A stretch of 54,931 nt of DNA from an uncultured Bacteroidales bacterium (GCA_934695325.1 CAKUVD010000014.1:1-54931), one strand, 5' to 3'. Shown: positions 1 through 8,976, counted from the stretch's first letter. Notes: generated by a model from the letters alone, not told the origin. Program-made: numbers and translations.

Positions 1-134
1 AACTTCCATGATTGCGGGTTGTGGCAGCCGGGACAATGATGCCTGCACCCGGCGCAATATATGGAGGTGCGGAGCCCCGGCCCGTCGGCCATTGTCTGCT
101 CCAACACCTCCATTATATATAGTTCGTTATTCAT
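1..134 (-). CDS. nrdG: Anaerobic ribonucleotide reductase activating protein, 5' part only
   Basis: Reading the minus strand from an ATG at 134-132 gives 44 open codons to the window edge. The residues MADGPGLRTSIYCAGC are followed by RHHCPGCHNPQSW. The three cysteines have the C-x3-C-x2-C spacing that binds the [4Fe-4S] cluster in this radical-SAM family, and DGPG followed by a Cys cluster is typical of NrdG N-termini. The enzyme uses S-adenosylmethionine to create the glycyl radical on NrdD. It lies 59 bp downstream of the nrdD stop on the same strand, the usual nrdDG order. The C-terminal two thirds lie outside the window. Confidence 0.9.
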   Translation of the reverse strand, partial: MNNELYIMEVLEQTMADGPGLRTSIYCAGCRHHCPGCHNPQSWK

Positions 135-193
135 ATCAATGCCTTAAAAGCCCGGAAGTCCTGCATCGAGGGCTTGGAATGCCCGTGCAAATG

Positions 194-2401
194 TTATTTA
201 TGTACCACGCGGTCCTTGAGCTCGGCGAGCTTGGCGCTGTTCCAGCGGTTCGTCGTACCTACCAGGTATCCGGTAATCCTCTGGAGAGTGTCGATGTTAT
301 GTCCGTGACAATGAGGACATTCCGTCAGCCCTTCCGTGGCGTCCTCATAGCCGCAGTCCAGGCATCTGTTACGGTTGTGGTTCACGCTTCCGTAGCCGAT
401 GTTGTATTTGTCCATTAGGTCAACGATGTTCATTATCGCCTCCGGGTTATGTGTCGCGTCCCCGTCGATTTCCACGTAGAAGATATGTCCTCCGCGCTCC
501 AGGTCGTGATAAGGCCCTTCGACTTCCGCCTTGTGCTTAGGGGTACAGTGGAAATATACCGGAACGTGGCTGGAGTTCGTGTAGTAGTCCTTGTCCGTCA
601 CGCCCTTTATGATGCCGAACTTCTTTTTGTCCATTCTTGTGAAGCGTCCCGAGAGGCCTTCGGCCGGGGTTCCGAGCACACTGAAATTGTGCTGGAATTT
701 TTCAGAGTATTCGTTGCACTTGTCCCTGAAGTAGGTGATGATACGGAGTCCAAGGTCCTGTGCCTCCTGTGATTCGCCGTGGTGCTTGCCGACAAGTGCG
801 ATAAGGCATTCCGCCAATCCGATGAATCCGATTCCTAGGGTTCCTTGGTTGATTACGGACTCGATAGTGTCATCCGGCCGCAGGCTTTCGCTTCCGTTCC
901 AGAGCTTGCCCATAAGCAGCGGGAACTGCTTCTTGAGCGCCGTCTTCTGGAAATCATACCTTTCGCAAAGCTGCTGGGCCGTGATGTCCAGCACCTTGTC
1001 CAGTTTGTGGAAGAACTCGGTGATTCTGTTTTCCTTATCCTCGATTCCCATACATTCGATTGCAAGACGGACGATGTTCACGGTGGTAAAGCTGAGGTTG
1101 CCTCGGCCTATGGAAGTCTTGGGGCCGAACCTGTTCTCGAACACTCTGGTGCGGCAGCCCATCGTAGCTACCTCATTCATATATCTCTTAGGGTCGTCTG
1201 CCCTCCATTCCGCACTTTGGTTGAATGTGGCGTCCAGGTTCAGGAAGTTAGGGAAGAACCTTCTCGCAGAGACTTTGCAGGCGAACTTGTATAGGTCGTA
1301 GTTCGGGTCTTCAGGCAGGTAGCTGACACCGCGTTTTTTCTTCCATATCTGGATAGGGAAGATGGCCGTTGAGCCGTTGCCTACACCTTCGTATGTGGTG
1401 TTGAGGATTTCCCTGATGATGCACCTCCCCTCGGCGGATGTGTCTGTGCCGTAGTTTATGGAACTGAATACCACCTGGTTGCCTCCACGTGAATGGATGG
1501 TGTTCATATTGTGCACAAACGCCTCCATCGCCTGATGCACACGGCTGACAGTCATGTTGATAGCGTGCTGCCTTAGCCTCTCCTCCCCGGTAATACCGAT
1601 GAGGTCATGCTTGATGTAGTCGTCGATGCGGGCATCTTTCAGATGGCTCAGGTCAATGCCTTCAAGCGCAGAGAGCTTGTCGATTTCTTCCTTATATGTC
1701 TTTCTTACGTAAGGCGCCAGGTAGAAGTCGAAGGCAGGGATAGCCTGTCCGCCGTGCATCTCGTTCTGTACGGTCTCCATTGATATGCAGGCTAGCACTG
1801 CTGCTGTCTCGATTCTCTTTGCCGGTCTTGATTCTCCGTGCCCTGCGTGGAATCCCTCGTCCAGGATCTTGTCCAGAGGGTGCTGCAGGCAGGTGAGGCT
1901 CTTGGTAGGGTAGTAGTCCTTGTCGTGGATGTGGATGTATCCGTTATATACGGCGTCTCTCACATCATCAGACAGCAGGCTTTCGTCCACGTAGGTCTTT
2001 GTCGCTTCCGAAGCGAACTTCATCATCATTCCGGCAGGCGTGTCGGCATTCATATTGGCGTTCTCACGGGTGATATCATTAGCCTGAGCGTCAATGATTT
2101 CCTTGAAGATTTCACGTGTCTTGGCCTTGCGGGCGAGGTTCCTCTGGTTTCTGTATGCGATATACTTCTTGGCCACTTCCTTGCGCGTGCTCTTCATAAG
2201 CTCGAACTCCACGCAGTCCTGGATTTCCTCCACGCCCATCTTCTCGTTGTCTCTCCTGGAGATTGCGTCGGCTATCTTTGCGGCCAGGACAATGTCTTCG
2301 CCTGCCTCGGTTACGTCCATTGCCTTGAGAATCGCTGCGACAATCTTCTGATTGTTGAACTCGACGAGCCTGCCGTCACGTTTTATCACCTGCTTTACCA
2401 T
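194..2401 (-). CDS. nrdD: Anaerobic ribonucleoside-triphosphate reductase (class III), large subunit
   Basis: A 735-residue cytoplasmic enzyme that reduces ribonucleoside triphosphates to deoxy forms without oxygen. Residues 1-90 form an ATP-cone (starts MVKQVIKRDGRLVEFNNQKI), the allosteric nucleotide-binding module. The barrel follows, with IHSRGGNQVVFSSINYGTD and GCRTRVFENRFG segments typical of the family. Near the C-terminus, CLDCGY and CPHCHG supply the two CxxC pairs of the zinc site. RITGY at 708-712 carries the glycyl-radical glycine (Gly711). The length is normal and no motif is missing. nrdG follows on the same strand. The ATG at 2401 starts the ATP-cone directly, so I see no reason for another start. 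Confidence 0.97.
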   Translation of the reverse strand: MVKQVIKRDGRLVEFNNQKIVAAILKAMDVTEAGEDIVLAAKIADAISRRDNEKMGVEEIQDCVEFELMKSTRKEVAKKYIAYRNQRNLARKAKTREIFKEIIDAQANDITRENANMNADTPAGMMMKFASEATKTYVDESLLSDDVRDAVYNGYIHIHDKDYYPTKSLTCLQHPLDKILDEGFHAGHGESRPAKRIETAAVLACISMETVQNEMHGGQAIPAFDFYLAPYVRKTYKEEIDKLSALEGIDLSHLKDARIDDYIKHDLIGITGEERLRQHAINMTVSRVHQAMEAFVHNMNTIHSRGGNQVVFSSINYGTDTSAEGRCIIREILNTTYEGVGNGSTAIFPIQIWKKKRGVSYLPEDPNYDLYKFACKVSARRFFPNFLNLDATFNQSAEWRADDPKRYMNEVATMGCRTRVFENRFGPKTSIGRGNLSFTTVNIVRLAIECMGIEDKENRITEFFHKLDKVLDITAQQLCERYDFQKTALKKQFPLLMGKLWNGSESLRPDDTIESVINQGTLGIGFIGLAECLIALVGKHHGESQEAQDLGLRIITYFRDKCNEYSEKFQHNFSVLGTPAEGLSGRFTRMDKKKFGIIKGVTDKDYYTNSSHVPVYFHCTPKHKAEVEGPYHDLERGGHIFYVEIDGDATHNPEAIMNIVDLMDKYNIGYGSVNHNRNRCLDCGYEDATEGLTECPHCHGHNIDTLQRITGYLVGTTNRWNSAKLAELKDRVVHK

Positions 2402-2554
2402 AATGTGAAGCTAATTTTTAAAGTTTCTAAAAACCGTCTTACATAGTTCCAAGAATGTCAAAGACCCCTGTAGAGGCCTTCTCTATGTCCTGATGCGCTG
2501 TTTTATGTAAATTCTGTTGGTTTTGTCTTGCGCCGGATATGCCCGGCATAGCTA
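2402..2554 (-). other. Long untranslated leader of nrdD
   Basis: If the -7 element at 2562-2555 is correct, the nrdD transcript starts near 2548 and carries a leader of about 145 nt. The RNA-sense strand can form short hairpins (for example GCCGG/CCGGC around 2530-2545 and CCTC/GGGG near 2470), but I cannot match it to a known riboswitch class. No NrdR-box-like palindrome or credible ORF was seen. Confidence 0.3.
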
Positions 2555-2588
2555 CAAAGATAGAGGAAAATCCGTCTCATTGTCGCAA
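2555..2588 (-). promoter_or_regulatory. Putative nrdD promoter
   Basis: On the minus strand TATCTTTG (2562-2555) matches the Bacteroidota -7 consensus TAnnTTTG. A possible -33 TTG lies at 2588-2586, 23 bp upstream, slightly wider than the 19-20 bp seen at the best promoters in this window. Confidence 0.45.
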
Positions 2589-2771
2589 GCCCTGCCATAA
2601 AGTTTTCAACATTTTTTCAGTTATGCCATCTATGTGTCTCAGGCCAATGTTTTTTTCCTTGTCTCGTGATTTTCTTGAGAATTTATGAACAATCGGTCAC
2701 TGCCTGCAAGAAGTGATGTCGGGCAAGAGGCTGTTCGCGCAGGTGTGCCATCAGTGGTCGTAAAGTTACGG

Positions 2772-2822
2772 AAAGAGCCCTCATAACTGACCGACTTGGC
2801 GTGCGCAGTTATAAGGGCCTTT
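2772..2822 (-). terminator. Hairpin terminator downstream of the phosphopantetheinyl transferase
   Basis: Inverted arms AAAGAGCCCTCATAACTG (from 2772) and CAGTTATAAGGGCCTTT (to 2822) pair with one bulged A and one mismatch around a 16-nt loop. On the minus strand the hairpin is followed by a short TCTTT run. It sits about 50 bp past the stop of the gene ending at 2872. Between it and 2589 (about 180 bp) I see no gene. Confidence 0.5.
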
Positions 2823-2871
2823 ATTTGGAATGAATTATCATTCAGAGTTTTAGGGAAGGATGTCAGAGGAA

Positions 2872-3507
2872 TTAGCCTACTACCCAGACGAGGACGTGTC
2901 GGTCGAAGGTTATGTATTCCAGCTCGAATTCATCCTCATAGCCATCCTTGTGGATGAATGTCGCCTCGAGTTCGCCCTCGCCTCTAGGATGGAATCTCTC
3001 GATCTCTATCTGTTCCGCGAAGTCTACATTGTACAGGGACAGCCTCTTGAAGATGGCCTCCTTTGCGCACCAGTATATGGCAAGCTGCTCGTTTCTCTTG
3101 TCATCGTCTAGATCCTCGATTTCGTCCTCGGACAATGCCTTCAGCTCCACTGCTGAGAAGTCCCTGTCAAGAGACTCCACGTCTATGCCTACGTCTTCCG
3201 TCTCGTGAAGGATGATGGCTACATATTTGTCTGTGTGCGTTATGCTGATGTTGGTTACTCTGTTCTCCAGAAAAGGCTTGCCGTTGTCGTGGTGGCTGAG
3301 ATACACTTTCTCATCGAACATCTCGTTGAGCAGCGCCCTGACGGCGAGCCTCTGCTTGCGCAGTGATTCGCTCTTTATCCAGGATATCTCCTCCATTTCA
3401 TCAGATGGTGTGGAACTCAGCGCTTTAAGTTCCTCTTCGGTCTCAGTTATCTGCCAGACCCCGATTTCCGCTTTGTTGTCAAGTACTTTTTTTAGATATA
3501 GTGCCAT
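2872..3507 (-). CDS. 4'-phosphopantetheinyl transferase superfamily protein
   Basis: A 211-residue protein of normal length for Sfp-type enzymes, which move the phosphopantetheine arm of coenzyme A onto a serine of a carrier protein (acyl, peptidyl or aryl carrier). The diagnostic motifs are visible: GIDVE at 107-111 (Asp109 and Glu111 as metal ligands) and WCAKEAIFK at 146-154, the WxxKEAxxK signature, plus NISITHT at 86-92. No signal peptide, so cytoplasmic. The ATG at 3507 follows a small gene by 13 bp, suggesting co-transcription from the promoter near 3761. Whether it serves fatty-acid ACP or a specialised carrier cannot be told from this window; no carrier or synthase gene is nearby. 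Confidence 0.88.
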   Translation of the reverse strand: MALYLKKVLDNKAEIGVWQITETEEELKALSSTPSDEMEEISWIKSESLRKQRLAVRALLNEMFDEKVYLSHHDNGKPFLENRVTNISITHTDKYVAIILHETEDVGIDVESLDRDFSAVELKALSEDEIEDLDDDKRNEQLAIYWCAKEAIFKRLSLYNVDFAEQIEIERFHPRGEGELEATFIHKDGYEDEFELEYITFDRHVLVWVVG

Positions 3508-3520
3508 AATGAGTTTTGCC

Positions 3521-3730
3521 TTAGGATTCTATGGTAGACTTGGTGGTTCCGAAATACGACAGGCCTGTGAGCGGAGAATATCCGCACACGACATATCCGC
3601 TCTCCTGGTCTTCATCAGAAAAGCCGGTCACTACGATATATGATTCGTTTGTAAAGAAGTTCGACAGAGGGTCGTCCACCGGCGCCCCTGCCTTAGTTTG
3701 ATCATTATTTACAGAACTGGGAGGTTCCAT
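3521..3730 (-). CDS. Small hypothetical protein, 69 residues
   Basis: Not recognised. It starts MEPPSSVNNDQTKAGAPVDD and has no signal peptide or membrane segment. The centre (FFTNESYIVVTGFSDED) and end (SGYVVCGYSPLTGLSYFGTT) alternate hydrophobic and polar residues, as in a small beta fold. Support for being real: an ATG 31 bp downstream of a good -7 element (3768-3761), no overlap with another gene, and a following phosphopantetheinyl transferase 13 bp away on the same strand. The two probably form an operon. Function unknown. Confidence 0.55.
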   Translation of the reverse strand: MEPPSSVNNDQTKAGAPVDDPLSNFFTNESYIVVTGFSDEDQESGYVVCGYSPLTGLSYFGTTKSTIES

Positions 3731-3760
3731 ATAAAATCCTAAGCGTATTTGTTACGTCTG

Positions 3761-3791
3761 CAAATATAATGGAAATTTTTCATTGGCGAAA
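3761..3791 (-). promoter_or_regulatory. Putative promoter of the small gene / transferase operon
   Basis: On the minus strand TATATTTG (3768-3761) is a perfect TAnnTTTG -7 element, with TTTC (3791-3788) exactly 19 bp upstream as an approximate -33 element. It diverges from the sigma-factor promoter at 3819. Confidence 0.5.
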
Positions 3792-3818
3792 ATTTCGTCG
3801 TGCTTTCCGAAAAATCAC

Positions 3819-3826
3819 TAATTTTG
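3819..3826 (+). promoter_or_regulatory. Putative promoter of the ECF sigma gene
   Basis: TAATTTTG is a perfect TAnnTTTG -7 element 26 bp before the ATG at 3852. No clear TTTG lies at the standard distance upstream (TTTC at 3793 is the nearest), so the -33 contact is weak. Confidence 0.4.
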
Positions 3827-3851
3827 GCGAAATATGTAATCTTATCCGGAA

Positions 3852-4433
3852 ATGCCCTATAACACGGATACGGCGGAACGCCTGGAATTCGGACATATCT
3901 ATACACGGTGGTACTCAAGATTCGTCGCCGTGGCGGCAAGATATGTGCGAGACCGTGCCGTGGCCGAGGATATAGTCGGTGACGCCCTGGTCCTTCTGTG
4001 GGAAAACAGGGCCAGATTCCGTGATGACAGGTCAGGAATCCCGGCGTGGCTTTTCACCGTCATCAGGAACCGCTGTCTGGACTGGCTTGATTCCAGGAGG
4101 CGCCATCTGGAAATCGAGGAAGAGATGAATACTGAGGCGATGCGTATGGTCAGAGCGAACATTTCTTCGCTGAAGGCTTGCGAACCCTCGATATTGTTCT
4201 CGAGTGAACTACAGTCGATGATCTCTGACGCATTGGCTGAGATGCCGGAGCATACAAGGGAGGTGTTCTTGGCGTCCCGCTATGGCGAGAAGACATATTC
4301 ACAGATTTCCGCCGAGAAGAATATATCCGTAAGGAAAGTCACATCTGAAATACAGAATGCCCTCGCCATAATGAGAAGACATCTTGGTGACTATCTCCCG
4401 TTCTTGTTTATCTATATGGCTCTGAATCAATAA
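3852..4433 (+). CDS. RNA polymerase ECF-type sigma-70 factor of a SusCD locus
   Basis: A 193-residue sigma factor with region 2 at about 15-85 (AEDIVGDALVLLWENRARF, then IPAWLFTVIRNRCLDWLDSR) and a region 4 helix-turn-helix at about 120-185 (LAEMPEHTREVFLASRYGEK, then YSQISAEKNISVRKVTSEI). There is no region 1 or 3, as expected for ECF factors. Next comes a FecR-type anti-sigma gene and a SusC receptor with an STN domain. In this known arrangement, substrate binding by the receptor releases the sigma factor, which then transcribes its own transport locus. It probably controls the genes from 4622 onward. Confidence 0.93.
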   Translation: MPYNTDTAERLEFGHIYTRWYSRFVAVAARYVRDRAVAEDIVGDALVLLWENRARFRDDRSGIPAWLFTVIRNRCLDWLDSRRRHLEIEEEMNTEAMRMVRANISSLKACEPSILFSSELQSMISDALAEMPEHTREVFLASRYGEKTYSQISAEKNISVRKVTSEIQNALAIMRRHLGDYLPFLFIYMALNQ

Positions 4434-4551
4434 GAATCGGTGGAGTTCTTTCGGCTGGGATTCTGACTGGCGGCTCTTCCGTGAAATCCGCTCTTCGATG
4501 CCTGGACAGGTGGCGTCTGAAATAAAATTTCTACAAAACTGAAAAAAAGGC

Positions 4552-4580
4552 TGTAAACATCATCTGTTCATCCGTTATAA
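4552..4580 (+). promoter_or_regulatory. Candidate ECF-sigma-dependent promoter ahead of fecR
   Basis: The 188-bp gap between sigma and anti-sigma genes contains TGTAAAC (4552-4558) and CGTTATAA (4573-4580) with a 14-bp spacer. An AAC-containing -35 and a CGT-containing -10 are the general hallmark of ECF promoters, but the spacer is a little short. Assignment rests on position and this resemblance only. Confidence 0.25.
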
Positions 4581-4621
4581 GTGATGTAGGCGCTTACCGT
4601 GCCGAATTTGATACACTATTT

Positions 4622-5563
4622 ATGACACAAGAAATGCTGCTTAGATTCCTCAGATGCGAGACCACGGCGGAAGAGGAGAAGGAAATACTCGACTGGATAG
4701 AAGAAAGCCCTGCGAACCGGCAGGAGCTTGAGCGTCTGGATATGATGCTCCAGGCGGCGAGCCTGAACGACGACATCATCGTGAGGAGTGAATGGAATGA
4801 CAATGCTGCACGTACATCCGTAAGGCGGCCGAGGCTTCTTGTCCGTCTCGTGGCTGCCGCAGCTATAATCGCGGCAGCGATGTTCGCCGGATATACTTTT
4901 TCCGGTCGCAGCGAGGAGGGAAAGTGTGAGATAGTCGCTGACCGGGGACAGAAAAGCGAGGTGTTTCTTCCCGACGGCAGCCGTATATGGCTGAATTCAG
5001 GGAGCAGCATATCATATTCCACAGCCTTCGGGCGCTCTGACAGGGACATACATCTTTCCGGAGAGGCTTATTTCGAGGTCGCGAAGAACAAGCGGCTCCC
5101 TTTCATCGTGAGCACAGGCGATATGACGGTGAAAGCATTGGGCACTGTGTTCAATGTGTGCTCGTATGCGGATGAAAAAGAGGTCGTGACGCTTGTGGAA
5201 GGCAGCGTGCTCACTTCAGCCGGTGATTCAGAGGCGATTCTGTCCCCGTCTCAGAGAATCATATATGACAGGGCTTCCGGTATGCTGGGTGCGCCGGAGA
5301 CGGTGATCGATAGGCATCTCGTACCGTGGAAATCAAACGAAATCATATTGGACGGAAACACGCTTGCGGAGATTTCCGTTATGCTGGAGCGTATGTACAA
5401 TGTGGATGTCAAGTTCGCCTCCGACTGCATAAAGGACTATTCTTATACCGGAAAGATTCCGAACAACTCATTGAAAAACATATTGGACCTGATATCGGGC
5501 ACCACCCCGGTGACTTATAATATACACGATAACATTATAACTTTTACTTCCGGCAGACAATGA
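4622..5563 (+). CDS. FecR family anti-sigma factor
   Basis: A 313-residue inner-membrane regulator. Residues 1-70 are the cytosolic sigma-binding part, 73-92 are one membrane helix (RLVAAAAIIAAAMFAGYTF), and about 100-200 form the periplasmic FecR domain with the LSGEAYFEVAKN and LGTVFNV motifs. The C-terminal 70 residues (LAEISVMLERMYNVDVKF and after) are a DUF4974/STN-like module that contacts the receptor. It overlaps the susC start by 4 bases (ATGA), so the two are translationally coupled. It should hold the upstream sigma factor inactive until the receptor signals. Confidence 0.92.
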   Translation: MTQEMLLRFLRCETTAEEEKEILDWIEESPANRQELERLDMMLQAASLNDDIIVRSEWNDNAARTSVRRPRLLVRLVAAAAIIAAAMFAGYTFSGRSEEGKCEIVADRGQKSEVFLPDGSRIWLNSGSSISYSTAFGRSDRDIHLSGEAYFEVAKNKRLPFIVSTGDMTVKALGTVFNVCSYADEKEVVTLVEGSVLTSAGDSEAILSPSQRIIYDRASGMLGAPETVIDRHLVPWKSNEIILDGNTLAEISVMLERMYNVDVKFASDCIKDYSYTGKIPNNSLKNILDLISGTTPVTYNIHDNIITFTSGRQ

Positions 5564-8500
5564 AACACGGATTCTTCATTCTGACGATCGCTGTCCTGCT
5601 TCACTGCCCATTGGTCTTGAGTGCGCAGGTTACGGTCTCCGTAAAGGACAAGCCGCTTACTGAAGCGTTGTCGATCATCGAAAAGCAGAGCGGGTACACA
5701 TTCTTCTACAGCAATATGCTTCCTGACAAGGACGCCAGGGTCAGCGTCTCGGCTGACAACCTCAGCATCGGGAAAGTTATGGACATCCTCCTGTCAGGAC
5801 TGGACATCTCGTATGAGATAAAGGACGGGAACATAATAATGCTTTCCGGCAAAAGACAGCAGCCGTCTTCAGAGCAGGGAAGGGAGACTGGCGAGAAGAG
5901 GACTGTCAGGGGAACTGTCAGGGACGCTTCCGGGCAGCCTGTCATTGGTGCGGGTGTAATCATAAAGGGCAGGCCAGGTTCCGGAACCGTCACTGACATT
6001 GACGGAAACTGGTCGCTTGACATCAATGGAGCCGGTGTCGTGATTGAGGTCTCCAGCCTCGGATATTCCACGGTGGAGATTCCTGTCGGCAACAGGGTTC
6101 AGGTCAATGTGACGCTCAAGGAGGACACTCAGTATCTGGATGAAGTGGTCGTAGTGGGCTATGGCGTTCAGCAGAGAAGGACATTGACAGGCTCCGTATC
6201 TTCCATAAACACGGACAAACTTACGGAAGCGCCGACTGACAACATAAGCAATATGCTGGCGGGAAAACTTCCCGGGCTCGTGTCCAGACAGACGACCGGA
6301 CTTCCCGGCGAGAACGATTCTCAGATATACATCAGGGGTATATCCACGACTGGCACATCGTCTCCGCTTGTCCTCGTGGACGGAATCGAGCGCGACTACT
6401 CTAATCTTGACCCGAGCGAGATAGCCAGCATCACTATACTGAAGGATGCCGCTTCCGCCGCCGTCTATGGAGTGAAAGGAGCGAACGGCGTCATCCTGGT
6501 GACGACCAAGCGCGGAGACAAGCAGAAGACCACGGTCACTTATAATGGAGCCGTCACGTTCTCCCAGAACGCTGATATGCTGGAACTTCTCGACGGCCCA
6601 TCCTATGCGTACTGGCATAACCTGGCGACGGACCTTGACGGCACGGCCAGAGAATATACGGATGCCCAGATAGGGTATATAAAGAACGGCGGCGACCCTC
6701 AGGGCATATTCGGGAACACCGACTGGCTCAAGATGATCTTCAAGGACGTGGCTGTCGGCCACAACCATAATCTCAGCGTGACCGGAGGCAACGAGAACGT
6801 CCGCTATTTTGTCGGGGGAAGCTTCCTCAACCAGGACGGTGTCATAGACAATGTCTGGTTCCGTCGATACAACCTCCGCTCCAACATTGACATAAACCTC
6901 ACGGACAGGCTCACGCTCAAGGTGGATGTCTCGGGTCGCCTGGAAAAACGCCATCAGAATGGAGTGTCGGCCGGGAGCAGCGACCCTACGGCATCTCTTG
7001 ACAACGGTGGAAAGGAATATGGATATAAGAACATTGTGTTTTATGCCATATCTGCCCGTCCGACCATAAACCCGACGACACCGGACGGCACTTATATAGG
7101 ATATTATAACCCGCTGGCGGCCAGAGATGAGTCGGGATTCAACAAGAAGGACAACAGTTATGTCCAGACCTCGCTGTCGCTTGAGTACCGCATCCCTAAG
7201 GTGGAAGGCCTTGTGGCCAAGGCACTTTTCAGCTATGACTTCCAGAACAGCCACCAGAAGAAGCTGATGCTTCCGTGTTCGCAGACGACACCTCAATATG
7301 GCAGTGTCAATGCAGACGGCACCGTGAACCTTACTCCGGGCAACTCTCCTCATCTGCTCTCCGGAGTCAATAGTCTTACTGAGAGCCAGACCGCTTTCAA
7401 CAGACAGACTGCCCAGCTGATGCTCAACTATGCGCATACCTTCGGTCGCAGTGACGTAGGCGCAGATCTCGTGTGGGAGCAGAGTTCCACATATTCCCGT
7501 ACAATGGGAGCGGCGAAGCAGAATTTCGCCATAACCGAGATCCCTGACCTGGACTTCAGCAGCGAGGTGACGCCTAATTCCGTGACAGGCTATCATTCAC
7601 GGACCGGCCGGCAGGGTCTTATGTTCAGGGTGAATTACGCATACGATTCGAGATACCTTGTCCAGGCTTCCATAAGGGGTGACTGGTCCGCTAAGTTCGC
7701 CGCAGGGAACAGGCTCGGAATCTTTCCGGCAGTGTCACTCGGCTGGCGTATTTCCGAAGAGAATTTTATGAGCGGTACGAGGTCTGTCCTGGACAACCTG
7801 AAGCTCCGCGTGTCCTGGGGCGTCCTCGGAAATGACGGCATCTCTGATTTCCTTTATGTGCAGGGACTCGCACTCAGCTCGGCCCCGTCGGCTGTCGTGA
7901 ACGGAAAGCCTGCGCAGAGCCTTTCCACCACTTCTATCCCGAACAAGGACATAAGCTGGGAGACCACCACGACATACAATGCCGGCGTAGATCTTTCGCT
8001 TTGGAACGGAAAGCTGGGGTTCGAGGGCGACGCATTCTACAAGGTCACGAAAGATATCCTCCAGACGCAAGCCGGACAGCAGCCGCCTTCAATAGGCGGG
8101 AACTATCCACAGATAGTGAACAACGGTATCATTGATGTCCGTGGATTCGAGGCTGAGGTGTCACACAGGAACAAGGTGCGTGAATTTTCCTATGGAATAT
8201 CGGCCAATGTATCTTTCGCGAGGAACAAGTATATAAGCACGAATGACAGCGAGAACATTCCGTCCTGGCAGAGCAAGATAGGCAGGCCTCTCGGCGGCGT
8301 CCTTGGGTATGTGTCCGACGGACTCTTCCGTGATGAGGAAGACCTTGCGGCTTCACCAAAGACCAGCGACGCCGTGCGTGTGGGCGACATCAAGTATAAG
8401 GACATCAACGGCGACGGCAAGATAACGGCGGAGGACAGGAAATGGATAGCCGGCTCCCAGATACCGGAAGTGATGTTCGGGCTGAACTTCGATATGCAGT

Positions 8501-8976
8501 GGAAGGGGCTGGACTTCTCGGTGTTCTTCCAGGGTGCGACCAATACTGATGTTATGCTCTGTGGGACATACAGCGCCCTGAACTATTCTGACGGCACGTA
8601 CTATACGCAGGCGTTCAAATGGGGTGCGAACCCTCCTAAATACCTCGTGGAAGGCAGCTGGCGTCCTGACCATGCTGACGCCAAGTACCCTCGCCTGAGC
8701 GCCGCCTCCAGCACGAACAATGCTCTTGCCAGCGATTTCTGGAAGCGTGACGCCACATACTTGAGGCTCAAGAATATACAGATAGGATATACCCTTCCGT
8801 CCAAGAGCTCCCGCAAGATTCTTCTCGATTCGCTGAGGGTCTATTTCAATGCAAGCAACCTCTTCACGATATCTGCATTGTCCAGACTCGGCATCGACCC
8901 GGAGGCTCCGAGCGTGAACAATGGCTACTATCCTCAGCAGAGAGTCTACAGCCTGGGCGTGAATCTTTCATTCTAA
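5560..8976 (+). CDS. SusC/RagA TonB-linked outer-membrane receptor with STN signalling domain
   Basis: An 1138-residue outer-membrane importer that takes up a glycan or similar ligand using TonB energy. Layout: signal peptide 1-22; STN domain about 23-95 (VKDKPLTEALSIIEKQSGYT), the part that signals to FecR; carboxypeptidase-regulatory-like beta domain about 113-190; TonB box DEVVVVGYG just after it; plug to about 330; then a 22-strand-type barrel ending in a terminal Phe (SLGVNLSF). Length and order are normal for STN-containing SusC proteins. Ligand identity cannot be read from the sequence. SusD follows 4 bp later. Confidence 0.95.
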   Translation: MKHGFFILTIAVLLHCPLVLSAQVTVSVKDKPLTEALSIIEKQSGYTFFYSNMLPDKDARVSVSADNLSIGKVMDILLSGLDISYEIKDGNIIMLSGKRQQPSSEQGRETGEKRTVRGTVRDASGQPVIGAGVIIKGRPGSGTVTDIDGNWSLDINGAGVVIEVSSLGYSTVEIPVGNRVQVNVTLKEDTQYLDEVVVVGYGVQQRRTLTGSVSSINTDKLTEAPTDNISNMLAGKLPGLVSRQTTGLPGENDSQIYIRGISTTGTSSPLVLVDGIERDYSNLDPSEIASITILKDAASAAVYGVKGANGVILVTTKRGDKQKTTVTYNGAVTFSQNADMLELLDGPSYAYWHNLATDLDGTAREYTDAQIGYIKNGGDPQGIFGNTDWLKMIFKDVAVGHNHNLSVTGGNENVRYFVGGSFLNQDGVIDNVWFRRYNLRSNIDINLTDRLTLKVDVSGRLEKRHQNGVSAGSSDPTASLDNGGKEYGYKNIVFYAISARPTINPTTPDGTYIGYYNPLAARDESGFNKKDNSYVQTSLSLEYRIPKVEGLVAKALFSYDFQNSHQKKLMLPCSQTTPQYGSVNADGTVNLTPGNSPHLLSGVNSLTESQTAFNRQTAQLMLNYAHTFGRSDVGADLVWEQSSTYSRTMGAAKQNFAITEIPDLDFSSEVTPNSVTGYHSRTGRQGLMFRVNYAYDSRYLVQASIRGDWSAKFAAGNRLGIFPAVSLGWRISEENFMSGTRSVLDNLKLRVSWGVLGNDGISDFLYVQGLALSSAPSAVVNGKPAQSLSTTSIPNKDISWETTTTYNAGVDLSLWNGKLGFEGDAFYKVTKDILQTQAGQQPPSIGGNYPQIVNNGIIDVRGFEAEVSHRNKVREFSYGISANVSFARNKYISTNDSENIPSWQSKIGRPLGGVLGYVSDGLFRDEEDLAASPKTSDAVRVGDIKYKDINGDGKITAEDRKWIAGSQIPEVMFGLNFDMQWKGLDFSVFFQGATNTDVMLCGTYSALNYSDGTYYTQAFKWGANPPKYLVEGSWRPDHADAKYPRLSAASSTNNALASDFWKRDATYLRLKNIQIGYTLPSKSSRKILLDSLRVYFNASNLFTISALSRLGIDPEAPSVNNGYYPQQRVYSLGVNLSF

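Noticed and set aside
8..418. Plus-strand reading frame of 136 codons
   Set aside because: It runs antisense across nrdG and the glycyl-radical end of nrdD, both of which have clear family motifs.
2700..2760. Short ORF MSGKRLFAQVCHQWS and possible small RNA in the nrdD upstream gap
   Set aside because: No promoter in the right place and no conservation evidence available; too short to support.
5869..7596. Minus-strand frame of 575 codons inside the first susC
   Set aside because: Long antisense frames are common in GC-rich susC genes; the translation shows no domain and low-complexity composition, while the plus strand has the full receptor.
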